Assembly (NCBI RefSeq): GCF_023065955.2
Contig: NW_026622985.1
Coordinates: 69,491,931-69,555,930 of the forward strand
Source of the DNA: Ursus arctos
Lineage: Eukaryota > Chordata > Mammalia > Carnivora > Ursidae
DNA length: 64,000 nucleotides
Reading direction: 5' to 3'
Program-made: the position numbers and the translations under genes
In this document: positions 38,634 through 52,419 of the stretch, in pieces
How the letters are laid out: every line of letters starts with the position of its first letter
How positions within the stretch are numbered: position 1 is the first letter of the stretch
The notes under the pieces: model-generated
The model's database searches: none
The model's input: only the letters and a program-made list of their open reading frames with translations
What the model was told of the DNA's origin: nothing

Positions 38634-38822
38634 AAGGTACCTGGGTGTTCAGTTAAACATCCGCCTTTGGCTCAGGTCATGATCCTAGGGTCCTGGGATC
38701 AAGCCCCATGTCAGGCTCTCTACTCAGTGGGAGCCTGCTTCTCCCTCTTTCTGCTGCTCCCCTTGCTTGTACTCTCTCCCTGTCAAATAAATAAATAAAA
38801 TCTTTAAAATAAAACAAAACAA
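38634..38822 (+). mobile_element. CAN-SINE
   Basis: The head 'ggtacctgggtgttcagtta' has small deletions. Then come 'tcaggtcatgatcctagggt', a CT-rich body and a tail 'caaataaataaataaaatc'. The flanking aaaaaactgtc at 38623-38633 recurs near 38829 as the likely target-site duplication. Confidence 0.93.
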
Positions 38823-39396
38823 ACCCCCAAAAAACTGTCTTGTTTATCAGTATCAGTAACTTTTTCCTGCTTCTTCATATGTCTAGTGATATTATTATAT
38901 TACATTCTAAGCATCGTAAAAATTACAGTAAAGAAACTCTGGATCATGTTATTTTCCTCTAGAGAGTATAAAATTTTCTTTTGGCAAAATGTTAAGTTAC
39001 TGGAGGGTGAATTGCAGCTGTCAAGACTCAATTTTAGACTCTGTTAAAGTGAATACGAATTTATGTAAGTGTGTATCATACTTACACAGTTTCGTTGTTA
39101 CTCCAAGGGCAGATTCATCACTCTTAGGGCATAATCTTTATTCCTAGGGCAGAGACTTTCTCAACTAAAAGGCTAAGATGTTTACCAAGGACTCTCCACT
39201 TTAATAGGGTCTGAACTTCAATTTCTTTATGGCATTTCCTGCCTTCTGAAGCAGATTAGAAAAAACTTATTTGTCGCAGGGTTTGTGTAGAGTACTTACA
39301 AGGCCTTGCCTCTGTGGGGTCTGCATTCCTGACCCATGGAAACTATAGGATAATACATATGATCGTTTCAAACCATTAAGCTTTGGTGTAATTTTT

Positions 39397-39605
39397 TAAA
39401 AAAGATCTTATTTTTATTTATTTTAGAGAGACAGAGAGAGTGCAAGTAGGGCGAGGAGCAGAGAGGGAAGGAGAGAGAATCTGGAGCAGACTCCCCACTG
39501 AGCCTAGGGCCCCAGGCAGGGCTGGAACCCACCATTGGGAGATCATGACCTGAGCCAAAAACAAAAGTCAGATGCTTGGTCGACTGGGCCACCCAGGCAC
39601 CCCAG
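39397..39605 (-). mobile_element. CAN-SINE
   Basis: An antisense SINE running from 'aaaagatcttatttttattt' to 'gactgggccacccaggcacc'. Flanking ctttggtgtaattttt (39381-39396) and ttttggtgtaattttt (39606-39621) form a target-site duplication with one mismatch. Confidence 0.96.
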
Positions 39606-39649
39606 TTTTGGTGTAATTTTTAATGTAGCAACAGATACCTTACAAAAGG

Positions 39650-40610
39650 GAACTTCTGTAACCAGATAAAGGGCATCTATTTAACACCTACAGCAAACAT
39701 ACTTAATGATGAAATACTGAATATTTTCTTCCCAAAAGGTTAGAAACATATAAGAATCTCTGCTCACATTACCTTTGTTCAATTTGTATCTTTGGTTCTA
39801 GCCATTGAACCAGTAAGGCAAGGCAAAGAAATAAAGGGATCCACAATGGAAAAGAATTAATAAAACCATCTTTACTCACAGACAATATGATCATCTATGT
39901 AGAAAATATGATGGACTCTACAGAATAAGCTACGATGACTAATAAGTGAGACTAGCAAGATTGCATAAGATAAATTTGTAAACATTATATTTCCATGTAT
40001 TGGAAACAAAAAATTAGAAGTTGAAATTAAAAAATACCATTTACCAACAGCATCCAAAATATAAAACACTTACAGATAAGTAGGACAAAAAATGTGTAAA
40101 ATTTATACATTGAAAACTATAAAACTGAGAGAAATTAAAGAGGACCTAAGTAAATAGAGATGCCATCTTCATGGATTGGAAGGCTCAATATTCTTAAGAA
40201 GCCATTTCTCCCAAAGTTGATTTATAGAGTCAAAACAATCCCAATTAAAATTTCAGCTATTTGCAAAAACTGACAAGCTGATTCTACAATTCATATGGAA
40301 ATGAAAAGAAACCCAAAAAAGAAAAAAAAAAATTCCTGAACCTATACTATGTGCTTTCAAGTTATGTTATAAATGTACAGTAATCCAGACAATGTGCTAT
40401 TGACATAAATTAGTCAAAGTCAATAAAACAGAATAGAGTCAGAAATTCACCTACAATTATATGGACAACTGATTTTCAATAAAGGTACAAAGACAATTCA
40501 GAGGAAGAAGACAGTCTTTTCAACAAGTGTTACTGGAAAAATTGGATATCCATAGAAATAAAATAAAAGGTAGAAAAAAATAAAAATAAAGAGAAGAAAG
40601 AAAAAGCTAA
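39650..40610 (+). repeat. LINE-1 ORF2 remnant, sense
   Basis: Diverged L1 ORF2 nucleotide landmarks are 'catacttaatgatgaaatac', 'tctttactcacagacaatat', 'gatgccatcttcatggattg', 'caaaacaatcccaattaaaa' and 'aaaattggatatccatag'. No usable reading frame remains. Confidence 0.8.
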
Positions 40611-41365
40611 ACAAACTAAAAATCTAACTAAAGACAAATAGCCCCTAAACTCCTGTCCACACACAATTATGAGTAGATTGAACTTCTTTAGCCTGATAAA
40701 AACAATTTAGTAAAAACTTACAGCAAACTTCATATTTATTGCTAAAAATACATATAAACATTTTCACTGCTGAAGCAGTTTTAAAAAGTTAAAACATAAC
40801 TTTCGTACAAACACAAAGTGAACTTGTATTAAAATCAATTGTATGACTATCAGACAAAACTCTTTTGTGTTGCCATGGACAGGATGATTTGCTTTTCTCT
40901 AATATGAGAATAATTTACATTGCAATCAATTTTCTGCAAGTTCACACCTACCCTTTCAGAGTTGTAAAATCATTTAGTAAATAAAAAGTCAAAGTCACAA
41001 GCACTCAAAAAAGCGCTCCATGTTCTCCTTTACATTTTTCCAATTTTGAATAATTTTTCTTGAAAGGATAATTTGTATTGACATCACTGAAGTTGGGAAG
41101 CCCCTAGCATTGCTAATTTAACACTGAAGTAGTAATAGAAGTTGATAAATTAATACTTGTAAAATGATCTAAAAGATACAAGAATTACAAAGGAAGAAAA
41201 AAAGTTTTTGAGAGACTGTCTATATAGAAAATTCAAAGACATCTACAAATGTATTATTATAACTAACAAAAAATCCAGCAAAAATTCTGGATTAAATGTC
41301 AACATACAAAGAACAGTAGCTTAGGCTGACCAAAAAAAAAAAAAAAGAGAGAGAGAGAAAGGGAG
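40611..41365. other. Unassigned AT-rich sequence between two LINE-1 pieces
   Basis: No gene is seen. A GA-rich A-run at about 41330-41365 precedes the next LINE-1 piece. Confidence 0.4.
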
Positions 41366-41369
41366 AGAG

Positions 41370-43110
41370 AGAAGACTCAAATTGCTAAAATCAGGAATAA
41401 AAGAGAGAATTTCTCCACCAATCTTACAAAAATGAAACAGATTATAAAAGACTACTATGAATAACTGTGTGCTAACAAATGAGAAAGTTTAGATGAAATG
41501 GACAAATTCCTAGAAACATAAAAGTCAATAGCTTTCCTACCCCAAATAAAAATAAGCACAGAAAAATTTTAATGTAAAAAATTGCATCAAAGAAGAAAAA
41601 TTAAAAACAGAGGTAAAAATATAATTAAAGATATGCAAGACCTTAGAAAAAAATTACAAAACACTTTAGGCACACAAAACTTGCCAGAGAGGGAAAGATG
41701 TGACATATTAAAGATGTAAATTTCCACAAATTATTCTTTAAATGAAATGCAATTTTAAAATAGATACATGATTTACAAAGTTAGAAAAATATTTTTCATA
41801 TTCACATTCAGACCTGTAAACAGCAAAGACAGTTCTGAAGGAAGGGCATAGGAACATATTCTCCCATATGTTACCGATTACTTTAAAACAATATTAAAGT
41901 AGTATGGAACTGTAACAGAAAGGCAAAACAGAAAAGAGAACACAAGAAAATACCCATATATAACATAGTATATGATAAACATACATTTTATAAGGGAGAG
42001 ATGACTGAATAAATGATATTGGAATGTTGGAATTAAAAAATTGTTTTTTTAGTTAATAAGCTCCCGAAAACTTTGAGTTAAATGTGCAAAATAAAATTTT
42101 TAAACTATTATAAGGTAATATATGCAGTATCCTCAATTAACGAGGGTATAAAAAATTTCCTAGATAAGTATATGAAATACAACTCAGAAAGGGTGATTGA
42201 AAAATTTGACTACATCGAAGTTTAAATTTCAGTTTTGAAGCATATAACATCAACAAAATTAAAATAAAAAAAAATAAAGCCACATGCTATCAAAACAAAT
42301 CTACAAAGGTATAAGCAACAAAGAATTGGCATCCAGAATACATTTAGAATTCTTAAAATCAACTAAGAAATCATTTTAGACAACAAACAGTAAAAAGGAA
42401 AAGAGGCAAAGGATAAAAGAGAATTCTCTCACACACACACATGCAAAAACCCCAAATGGCCAAAAATGTACTTTTAAAATTTATTCTTAGAATCAGTGAA
42501 ATCTAAAGTAAGGCAAAACAAACATTTTATCCCATAAAATTGATAAAAATAAAGCAGAAGACAAAAATCAAGTGTTGTTGAGTTGTGGCCATAGGGAATG
42601 AGCAAGTGCTTTAAGTAGGGATACAAAATAAAACTCCTACTTTCAAAGACACTACCCCATACTCTAGCTATTAATTTTCACGATATGTGCTCTCGAGAAA
42701 AAGTTCTGAGTGTGTAATGGGAGACATGCACATGCAGATTCATGCATCTTCTGTAAAAGTGAAAAGTTGATATCTACCAACAGGGAATGGTTAAGTCAAA
42801 TCAGTTACATCTTTGCAATAAAGCATTTATAACAATGTAGAAAATATCCCATGACAGGAAAGATATCCCTAAGAAAATAATACAAAAAGTAACCTCAGTA
42901 CGATTTTAAACAAACCTTATACGTGTTGCGTGCCATGAGACACATACACACACATTCACACACATGCACAAAAACACATCGACAGGCTTGAAGAATATAA
43001 GAAAAGATCAATAGGAATCTTTCTTTACAATGTGGGAATCGGAGTGGTCATATATAAATTTTATTTTATATATTTTGATGAACAGATCATACTTGTATGT
43101 TATTTTAGAA
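41370..43110 (+). repeat. Old LINE-1 remnant (ORF2 pieces and 3'UTR), sense
   Basis: ORF2-like 'aaaagactactatgaataac' and 'atggacaaattcctagaaac' are followed by 'gattgaaaaatttgactaca', 'aagaattggcatccagaata' and a 3'UTR-type tail with 'ctaccaacagggaatggtta' and 'caggaaagatatccctaag'. Highly diverged and probably a mosaic of deletions. Confidence 0.7.
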
Positions 43111-43309
43111 GTTTGGACTATTATATGCAATTGTATAGTTTATCATACTATTTTATACTGTTTGGACTTTTTAGCGATTAACTATTTCTTTAAAAAATAA
43201 TACTGATTTACTTTAAAAAACAAGAGAAATAATTTACTTAAAAAATGTAAGAAATCTGCTTGCAGTGACTTGGAATAGCGACACTCACCATAAAATCAGG
43301 GCAGAAGTG

Positions 43310-43545
43310 TTTTCTTTCAGGAATCCTTTCCTGACCCGTAAGTCTGGTTACTTGGGCCTCTTACGTGATTCTGTGTTGAATCATGGGCATACTGGTTCCT
43401 CTCCTCCACCAATGAGTTTCTTAAGGATGGGAACTCGGGAAACCTAATCTCTGTCAACCACTGACAGATGTAAAATATCGGACACCTGGCAGGAAATCAA
43501 GAAATGTTTGATAAATGAATAGATTGGTGAAAGGAAGCAGCTACA
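43310..43545 (+). repeat. LINE-2 3' region
   Basis: 'ttcaggaatcctttcctgac' starts it. 'cttaaggatgggaactcggg' and 'caagaaatgtttgataaatg' end it. This is the order of the L2 3' end. An open frame at 43265-43447 is incidental. Confidence 0.6.
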
Positions 43546-43989
43546 TTTTCATGGTGATCCTGTCCATCTTGCATTCAGAATTACTTGCATTTCTGTAAAT
43601 ATAAAGAAACTTTTCAAACGACGTAAGCTAACTTATTTTCATCAATAAGAAAGACGAGTTATGTTACGGGGGAAGACAAAAAGAATTGTGACCGAGTCCT
43701 GCTGAGTTTGAAAAGGGAAAGAGCTGTCTTTCTGACACCTAAATTTCCTTGCACACACATTTCAGGTTAGAGGAACTGAGCACATTAGATCCAGGTCCCT
43801 AAACCTGGCCGTAGGGAGTTTCAATATGTGAACAGCTCCATGCTGTCTGCGAAGAGCTCAGATGGAGGGTCTCCCAATCTCCTGCTCCCGTCTTAAACAT
43901 CAACACATGGGAGTCATGCTCTAATGCTCTGCAGGTGACCGTGTCTCACACATGGCCAAGTCTGTCAGAAGATTAGGCAATGTTGTCTT

Positions 43990-44470
43990 AGTTTTGGTGT
44001 ATCTATTAGCATGTTTTCATTTGCCAGTAACAGAAATTCCCACCCAAACTGGCTAAAACATTAAAGGAGCCTTTTTTTTTTTTTTTAACCACAGAACTTA
44101 AAAAGACATGTGATGGGGCAGGATTTGGGTGGGATTCAATTAGTGCTCCAGTTGATCCTCTGGGATTCTCAAAGCTTCTCCCTCCCCACAGATGTCTGCT
44201 TTGTCCTCATGCTGACTTTCCTCCAGAAGACGTGATGGCTGCCAGCATTAACTGGTCCCACATGCTGCCCTATTCGCAAACATGGAAAGATAGCAAGCAA
44301 ATCACTTTGCAAAACCATTAAACAGAAGTTCCAAGCTTCCCGAACTTTACCACCCTTGAACCAATTATGTGCCAAGGAAAAGCCAGGAACCAATTGTACA
44401 CCTGGGTTATCTGAACCAATCCGTATGGCAAGAACGCACCCTTGAAACTCAGAATGGAATCAACCCTTCC
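43990..44470. repeat. Probable ancient interspersed repeat, family not named
   Basis: The pattern 'gccagtaacagaaattccca', 'gacgtgatggctgccagcat', 'ccttgaaccaattatgtgc' and 'gaaccaatccgtatggca' resembles a known old mammalian repeat that I cannot name with certainty. A T-run lies at 44071-44087. Confidence 0.4.
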
Positions 44471-44479
44471 AAAAATCAC

Positions 44480-45215
44480 ACAGCTGCTTCAAAAAAATTT
44501 TTTAAAAGCTAGTGAAAATATTTCCATGTCTACTCCCTCTTTAACAGAGTTTCTTGTGTATGTGCCAAGTTTATTTTTGCATACACAGCAAATATAAATG
44601 CATGTTCCTTTCTCATCACCCAAAAGAGACTATCACATACATGCAACTCAGTACAATATATTACTAACTAAAAAGCTTTTTATAGAGAACTTTCCATAGC
44701 AGAACACAGAGTGATTTTTGTTGTTGTTTCTTATTGCAGGGGCATAATATTCCATTACATGGACATACTGTAATTTTCATATAGATGGACATTTGGTATA
44801 ATTCTAACACCATTTATAGAATAGTTTTATTTCTATTGATTTGCAATGGTTCCTTTTAATTTCAATTATACTTAGGCTTATTTCTGTCCTTTGACAGTCT
44901 GTTTATTCATGTCCCATACCACAGATTTTTAATTCATGAGACACGAGACTTCAGGATATGTTTTAATATCTGGTAGCCCCTGTCTTTCCTCATTGTTCTT
45001 CTTTTTCAGATATTTCTCTTTTTTTCTTATTTGTTTTATACAGTTTAATATCAACTTGTCTGGTTTACAAAAACCTATTGGTATTGATAACATTTATACA
45101 TTAATTTAAGGAGAATTAAAATCTTCATTATGTTGAGTTTTCTCATCCAAGGATATGGTATACCTTTCTATTTATGCAGTCTTCTCTTCACATGAGGTTT
45201 CTGAAATAACATATG
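44480..45215 (-). repeat. Old LINE-1 remnant, antisense
   Basis: Antisense L1 landmarks: 'ataatattccattacatgga' (3'UTR), then ORF2 'tatcaacttgtctggtttac' and 'ttatgttgagttttctcatc', and 'tggtatacctttctatttat'. Confidence 0.65.
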
Positions 45216-45424
45216 TAGAATATTAATGAAAAGGGGCAAGTGTTACTGAATACTGCTGGGCATTCATAGACAGTGTGGGAGAGGTACTTCAAGGCGGAAC
45301 TACTATTGGAAGCATAGGGTTTACTACACGCTTAATACTTAAAAAAAAAAAAAAAAAAAAAAGAACCAGCTCATCAACTGTCTTGGGAGGAGAGGTGAGC
45401 AGTGGTAAATCTGTTTGAGAATAG

Positions 45425-45660
45425 GTGCGCCTGGGTGGCTCAGTTCGTTGGGGGACTGACTTGATTTTGGCTCAGGTCTTGATCTCAGGGTCCTGAGATC
45501 TCAGGGTCCTGAGATCAAGCCCAGTGTGGGGCTCCCTGCTCAGCAGGGAGTCAGCTTCTCTCCCTCTCTGTCTCTCCCTCTGCCCCTCCCCCCACTCATG
45601 CTCATTCTTTCTCTTTCTCTCTCTTTCAAATAAATAAATAAATCTTTGGGGGGGGGGGAA
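45425..45660 (+). mobile_element. CAN-SINE with internal 16-bp tandem duplication and G-run tail
   Basis: The head is gtgcgcctgggtggctcag. Inside, the unit atctcagggtcctgag occurs twice in direct tandem (about 45482-45513). The tail 'aaataaataaataaatcttt' ends in about eleven G. Flanking 'gtttgagaatag' (45413-45424) and 'atttgagaagag' (45667-45678) may be the decayed target-site duplication. Confidence 0.93.
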
Positions 45661-45725
45661 GTAATAATTTGAGAAGAGTACACCTTGGTTCACCATATCC
45701 GTATACTTCGTCCTGCTCTTCCTAC

Positions 45726-45752
45726 GTGAGCGCGCGCGCACACACACGCACA
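45726..45752. repeat. Alternating (GC)n(CA)n tract
   Basis: An alternating purine-pyrimidine run, CG steps then CA steps, just downstream of the SINE at 45425-45660. This composition can adopt Z-DNA. Confidence 0.9.
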
Positions 45753-45759
45753 AACACCG

Positions 45760-47700
45760 AAATAGATAATATATGCCTTCTTACTCCAGGACTGGGAGAA
45801 GTAACACAAGGGTCCTCTGACCAAATATCTGAAAAACCTCGATCCTGCACGATAAATAAGAATAAATTAAGATTAATTACTACAAATAAGTCTAAAATTT
45901 CTGACCCCAAACAGTTATATTCTACGTAGTGAAAACACTGATGAGCCCTCTGAATCAGTTAATAGTCACCGGGCTGGTCGCCTCTGCTTAAAGAGCACTT
46001 CCCCGGGCCTCACCTACCCCTCTTGCACCACGTTCAGCCCCCACTCTGCCCCTAGGTCTCAGTTTCCCTGGTACTGTATAGATGCCCTGATTTGGGCCTC
46101 CACAGCATCCTTCATTCTGCTGGCACAGACTTTACTGCACTTTACTGAAAGATCTCAGTTACTTTCATCTTCTATATTCCCCTTAGCAACCACCATTATT
46201 CCTTGGGGGATGCTTATTAAAGGAAGAGTGAATGAATAAATGGATGAACTCTAGAGCAGATATTTCTAAATCCATTATTGCAACATTTGATATTATTTTC
46301 ATATCCCAAACTCATATTTTAGATAACCCAAAAGAAACACAAACACTTATCTCACTGCAATTGCAAGAATTGAAAGAGAACTTGGAAGAGATTCATTCCA
46401 ATGAATTGTCACAGCCTTGAGTGAGGACCATTTCATTATCTGAATTATTTAACACTTGCACACTTTCCTTACCTAAAATTAACCATCACTTATTGATTTA
46501 TTAAGGAAATAACATGTCAAGCAAGACACTGTGTTAAGTGATGTGGGATACAGAGAAAGCTAAGGCATAATTTTTGCTTGCAATGCCCATCCATTTTGAC
46601 AAGGCAGGTAATCTATGCTTAGTTATAATAAATACCAATACAAAGATTTTAAGTAGCAGCTAGCTGGTATAGCCAGCAGGAACCATGATAATAATGATAA
46701 CTGTGGAGTGGGGTGGTGAAAAAAGCTTTAAAAGCAAGGAAATCTTGAAGTGGTCTTGTTAGATTATAGAACAGAAGGCTGGACTAGGATGGAAAGTGCA
46801 AGAATGACTATCTTTATTGATCTGGGGACCTGCATAGGAAAGGGAATTCATCTACACCTCAAATATACTTCTTACATTTACCAAGTAAATAAAAATTTAA
46901 TGCCAGAATGAATAAAGTCTCAGATATCCCCCTCTTCCCATTCTTAGATATATTAGAATGGCTTTTATAGAACTATAAACTGCTTCTAAAATTGTTAAGA
47001 GTCATTGTAAAATCTTGAAGAACTTAGAAACCTACTTGCTGTGTGTAATTATATGAAATAAGTATTTTTGAAGAGATAACCATATAACTCAAACACTATT
47101 TTTCTCCACAGATACACAGCATCACCTTTCACTTGCATAAGCAAATAAATTACAATCTTGACTATAGTATTGTTTGCAGCAATTTAATTTTTTCCGAACA
47201 TAGCTCTTATTCTATTATAATGCTTGAATGATTCACATGCAGTGTTTCCAATCCACTTTTCCTGGCTTGTGAAACTTTTTAACGAAATGTTAGCATTTGC
47301 AGGCACCAGATGTTTTGACATAAGGAGAAGCAATATGTAAATTTTAATCTATGCTAGGAACAATAGCCTGCAGGCACCTTTTTCTTATTACGTGAATCAT
47401 ATACTTAACCGCAATGTGGTCGGTCCTATCAAAATCATCACCTTCTAGAATGTTGTACTCTTGTCTTACGGTTGCCAATTAATGAAACTGATATATATTT
47501 TACATGATGGGTATCCACTACTGAACCAATAAGCCTTATTATATTTTACCACTTAACTACCCCAAAGCTAGAACACTGTAAGTGATAATATTGGTGGTCG
47601 ATAAACTCAATGCTTATATCTAAATGGTTGATATCTACATATTTCACTTATTTTAGCAAAAATAGTAAAACCTGTTACAGCTGTCCTCATATTTCCCACC
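45760..47700. other. Intergenic, nothing recognised
   Basis: No gene or clear repeat. The segment 45960-46200 is somewhat GC-richer but has no coding pattern. Confidence 0.45.
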
Positions 47701-47724
47701 TTTTGGACTCAATTAAGAGCAAGA

Positions 47725-47727
47725 TGT

Positions 47728-47758
<31 letters not shown>

Positions 47759-47777
47759 CGCGTGTGTGTGTGTGTGT
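47725..47777. repeat. (TG)n microsatellite with central GCGCG
   Basis: TG units, then a short GCGCG core, then TG units again. It is an alternating purine-pyrimidine tract and probably length-variable. Confidence 0.97.
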
Positions 47778-47779
47778 CT

Positions 47780-50700
47780 AATGGAACAGATTTGAGGACA
47801 ACTCCAAGTGTTGCCTATGTGTAGGTTCCAATAAATAACAACATAAGAATAACATATTCTTATAGTAGAGTCCTTTCTAATATCAAGACATTAGAAAACT
47901 TTTGTGTAAGTTCCCACATGGGCACACATGTATCCATTCCCAAACACATCACACATGTATGTATATACACGATAAACAGGTATAAAATCCATTCAGTCAT
48001 CCATCTTTTCAGTCTGTATAGGACCAAAAAAATCATCCTGATTTTTGATCTATATTATATTGGTTATTTCTTTCCACACAGAAATTATTATACTGATCAG
48101 TATTTTTTGGCATTGATTAATGCTTTAAAAATATTCATATAGTATAGCCTTAAAAAAGAAATGAACCTATATTTGAACATACAATATTGTTTTCTATAGT
48201 CAACTCAGAACTATTCTGTTTGATTATTTTTGAAGCAGGTATGTAGATGAAAATTCATAAACATGGTATTAAATATTAGAGTGTCTTAACATTTAACTGA
48301 AATCCTTATTAATTTCATCATCAAGGGATAGGTCTAGTCAATACCAATTAGCAGCTTTAAAATGTTTTACATATTAAAATACAGTATTCTATTTACCCTA
48401 GATTATCTGGGGACCATCTAGTATATTAAAAGATTTTGCAGCATTTCTTAGTGATTACACTGCTACAATTATGCCTGTTAGCAAATTTGCAACAGTTTGA
48501 TAAATATTTTCCATAAGTCAAAACCATAACAGCATGGAAAAGCAGATGGCAGGAGACTATAATAAAGAATGTAACTATTATTTTCATTAATAGGGAAATA
48601 TTGGATCACTGTTTTCAGCATGACTGTGTAGTGAGCAGTCGTCAGTTGTGAAGTATTGGGGCTGTTAAGTATCCTTTCAGATGATTAACCCACATTTTGT
48701 ATTTTCCAGGGCAGTCTGTAGACAAAGGCAGAATAAAAAGTATATTAAAGCATTTAATAAGTCTGTGCTTTCATTTAATATATACAAAGAAAATATCGGT
48801 ACATTTTTTGAAGAATGTGCACAAAGATTTATGTATGTATTAGAGTACGCAGTTTTCTTCATTTTCCTGGAAAATAAGACACATTACTTTGTTATATAGA
48901 AGTGAAAAATAGCAATAATTACAAATTCTATGGTCTTATTAGACTAGCAATGTTTTCTTGATCTAAGCAATGTTAGATTAAAATTATAGGAACGTTACTT
49001 TAGTTATTCATATATATAAAACACCATTAAAGTCAAAGATTTTTAACTACGTTGTTATTATTAAGATTAAATAGCTGAATTAATTTTACCCTTGTATGCC
49101 ATATGCAACTGCAATGCTTTTAGGTAAAATCCTTGAATTCAGTTAGTTTTTAAACTTTACTAGTCATGTATTAAAGAATAATATAATGTGTAACTTTCTG
49201 ATCGTATATAATTCTTTCAGCAAAATGATAGTCTGCCATTTCTTTTGCATATTTTCTCACTTGTTTGTTTTATATAACCACCAGCTTTAAGGAGCACAGA
49301 GATAAAGTTTATTTCTGTGGAAAGAGCAAAGTTGAAAACATAGAATTGTTGCAATAAAATGGTAGTGCAGGAATGGGAGAGGTAGCGTTGCAAACACAAA
49401 AGTCTTTAACTTTATTCTTGAAGCCTGTTGAATAAATGTAGGAAAAAGACATTTTACTGAGGGTTAAGAGAAATAATTTGGATATATAGAAATACATGCA
49501 TAAATCCCTTCACAAAAAGAAGAAAAAATGTTCCCTTTTATGTATACAGCAGCAGAGAGTAGTATTTCCTCATTATATTGGTTGAATCCAGTGGGAGGTT
49601 TTTTTTTTTTAAATCAAAAGAACTATTTTCTGATAATCTATTTACTCAAATTCTCTATGAATGTCACAGAAAAAGAAGTAACAGAAAAAATTTAAGAAAA
49701 CTATTTTTATCGGTTTTTGAATAGGTTCCTTATTTACAAATTAAATATCATACAAATGATAAAATGTTGGTATATGCAATGAATAATGATTACAGGAAAG
49801 TCATCTGACACATTAGATCAGCAACACTCTAAATGTGTTTAGTATTTGTTAAGTATATTTAATGAAATCTCCGTATATGTAACTTACACTAACTCAAGTT
49901 GACATCCTATACGTATCAACATGCAGGGTACTGGAAGGGCAAATGATGTCATTCCATGTAGCATAAATAGGCTGTGCCATTATCAATACTGAAGTAAAAT
50001 TCAATCCTTCAGGTGTTTTCAAGAACCCCAGATGGTTGATCTAGTGCTGATAACACAGCAAAATGATTAATTGATTCCAGTTTCCATCTACATCTTAGGT
50101 ATTATAAGATCAGTAAATATCAGCCTAGAGATATTGTAAAAACACTGAAACACTTCTAGTTATGACATTTATTTATTTAAACATCAAAATTCCACAGTAT
50201 CAGAACAGCAAAAAAATATTTTCAAGATACCTTGAAGTATAAGAAAATTCCAATATGACTCAATCTATCAAAACAAAGAAAAAAAATACATCTTTCTTAA
50301 CTTTGGGAAATCTAACTTATCCCCTGACATAAAGGTAAATGAGCATGCCAAATCACGAAACTCGCACCTAATTTTTTTTAAGTAAGAGCTATTAAATATT
50401 TTATTTACAGTCATGTGAGTGGGAAAAAATGAGTTAAAAAAAAGGAGGAAGGCTATTTCTCAACGTCCCCAGCTCATCTGGGTATTTATTTAGAGCTTTT
50501 GTACCCACAAAAAGAAGGCTATAGTTACTGATACCGTGTCTGTAAACTGAGGAAATTTGTTCTGTATATATAAATTCTCCAGTGATGGGAAAGGACACTA
50601 AAAAGAAAAAAAATATGAAGAGGTACTCAAAGGAGGTACTTGTTATTTCAAGATAATTTGGAATTGGAAAGGCTACTTAATGTGAATCCACAAAAAGCCA

Positions 50701-52415
50701 ATATTTTATAATAAATAGAGATAAAAGATTGGATGGGATATTCTGTTGAAAAGATAACTAAAAGTAAAATAAAACTTTTACCTTATTTTAAACAAAGTTT
50801 ATTATAATTACAATTATGCATTAATCCTTTGAATGAAGAAAGCTTGGTTAATTACGTATTAATAATCCAGTGATAGCTGATGCCTTTGTGACAAAATTGT
50901 TTGATAAACAATATACCTCTCTTACTATTATGTCTCATTTCTATAAAAATATTCTAGACATTCATCAATTTTCTCAAGGATCTATCTCGATTCTTATATA
51001 CATAATTTGCTTCTGAATTTACATATTTTTACCTTGATATTTATATGCATTATTTTAAACTGTTTCAGTCAAATGTTTACAATATCCAATAACTGTAGAG
51101 AAACTGACCCATGAATGTATAACATGAGTATATAGCAGGAGTTATATAAACAACAGGGGGACTACATTATAAGTAAACAGTTTCCTTTGTGAATAGTCTA
51201 GTGTTTGGTATACTCTCATTTTCCTAAGCAACCTCATCACTCTTAGGGTTGGGAGAGTGATACACAGATAAACAGAGTTCCCTCCTCCATCACTGTGTAT
51301 GACATTAACTACCCACTGAGCTCTTAACTGATACATAGCTACAGTGCTTTCCATTAATGTAACAGACCTGATAGAGGAATTCTTCACCTAGCATCCAACA
51401 AGACATTTAGGAGGTCCCTAAAACTTCTCGGTCCATGCAAATTTTGGACTGTATATACAACTCTGTATTTTTCTGCGAAGTCTAAAATTTTCACTAGATT
51501 CTCAATGCCTTAAAAAGTTAAGAACTACTGACTAAAATTAATTTTTTAATCTGTTTCGGTTGACTGTGACACAGCACCACCCTATTCTGTCTTTAAAAAT
51601 CCATTACATATTTTACAATCCCCTGATAGCTATTATAATCTGAAAGTAGCAGCAAATATTAGTAGTATCCTTCTCAGACCTCTTTTGTCCAGACTCTACC
51701 ACCTGTGTCAAGGCCTTACATTAGCTAAGATTATGAGGAATGAGTTTCAGGGCTGAGTAGTAGTATTTTAACAAAATGGAAAAGAATGACAGAGTAATGA
51801 CATCATCAGTGTAAGTCTTCTCAAAATATGAAGAAATGAGAATAATGGATAAAATGAAAACAGAAATTAGCCTCTATGTAGAATGTGTTTTGCATGGATT
51901 CAAAAATATATTCCTTCTCAATGATTTGTATTGTTATATTGAGCTATCAAACCAGATAATAAAGTGAAATTTTATCATAAAGTTAAAAGTATATAATGTT
52001 CTCTTGAAAATTCTTGAAGTGTATTTTATTGCTCTTTTTCACATGGCATATTTCAGATGAATTTATCCATCTGGCTTTAATGACTATTCCTATAAATTTA
52101 GAATTATATTTTCCATGTCAAACAATAAAAATTATTTTAATTCTCCAAACTCTGAGCTAATGCTGTAAGCTAAGCCTGAGATAATTACTAGACCATAAGA
52201 ATTTAATATTTTCTCACTTTTATTAGCATTATGTCTCAAATTTTGTGGTGACGTATTTCCCTATGAGTAATACCCAAAGCACCCTTTCAAAAATTTATCC
52301 CAAAGTTAATATTCAAGAAAGATTACCTCTGAATTGCTTTAGTAATGTACAGTACCATTTTAATTTTTAGGCTTCTCCCTCCTAGTAAAAAAAAAAATTC
52401 AATTTATACCATATC
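47780..52415. other. Intergenic, nothing recognised
   Basis: AT-rich unique-looking sequence free of recent SINE or LINE copies that I can see. Short open frames on both strands are at the level expected by chance. Confidence 0.45.
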
Positions 52416-52419
52416 ATTT

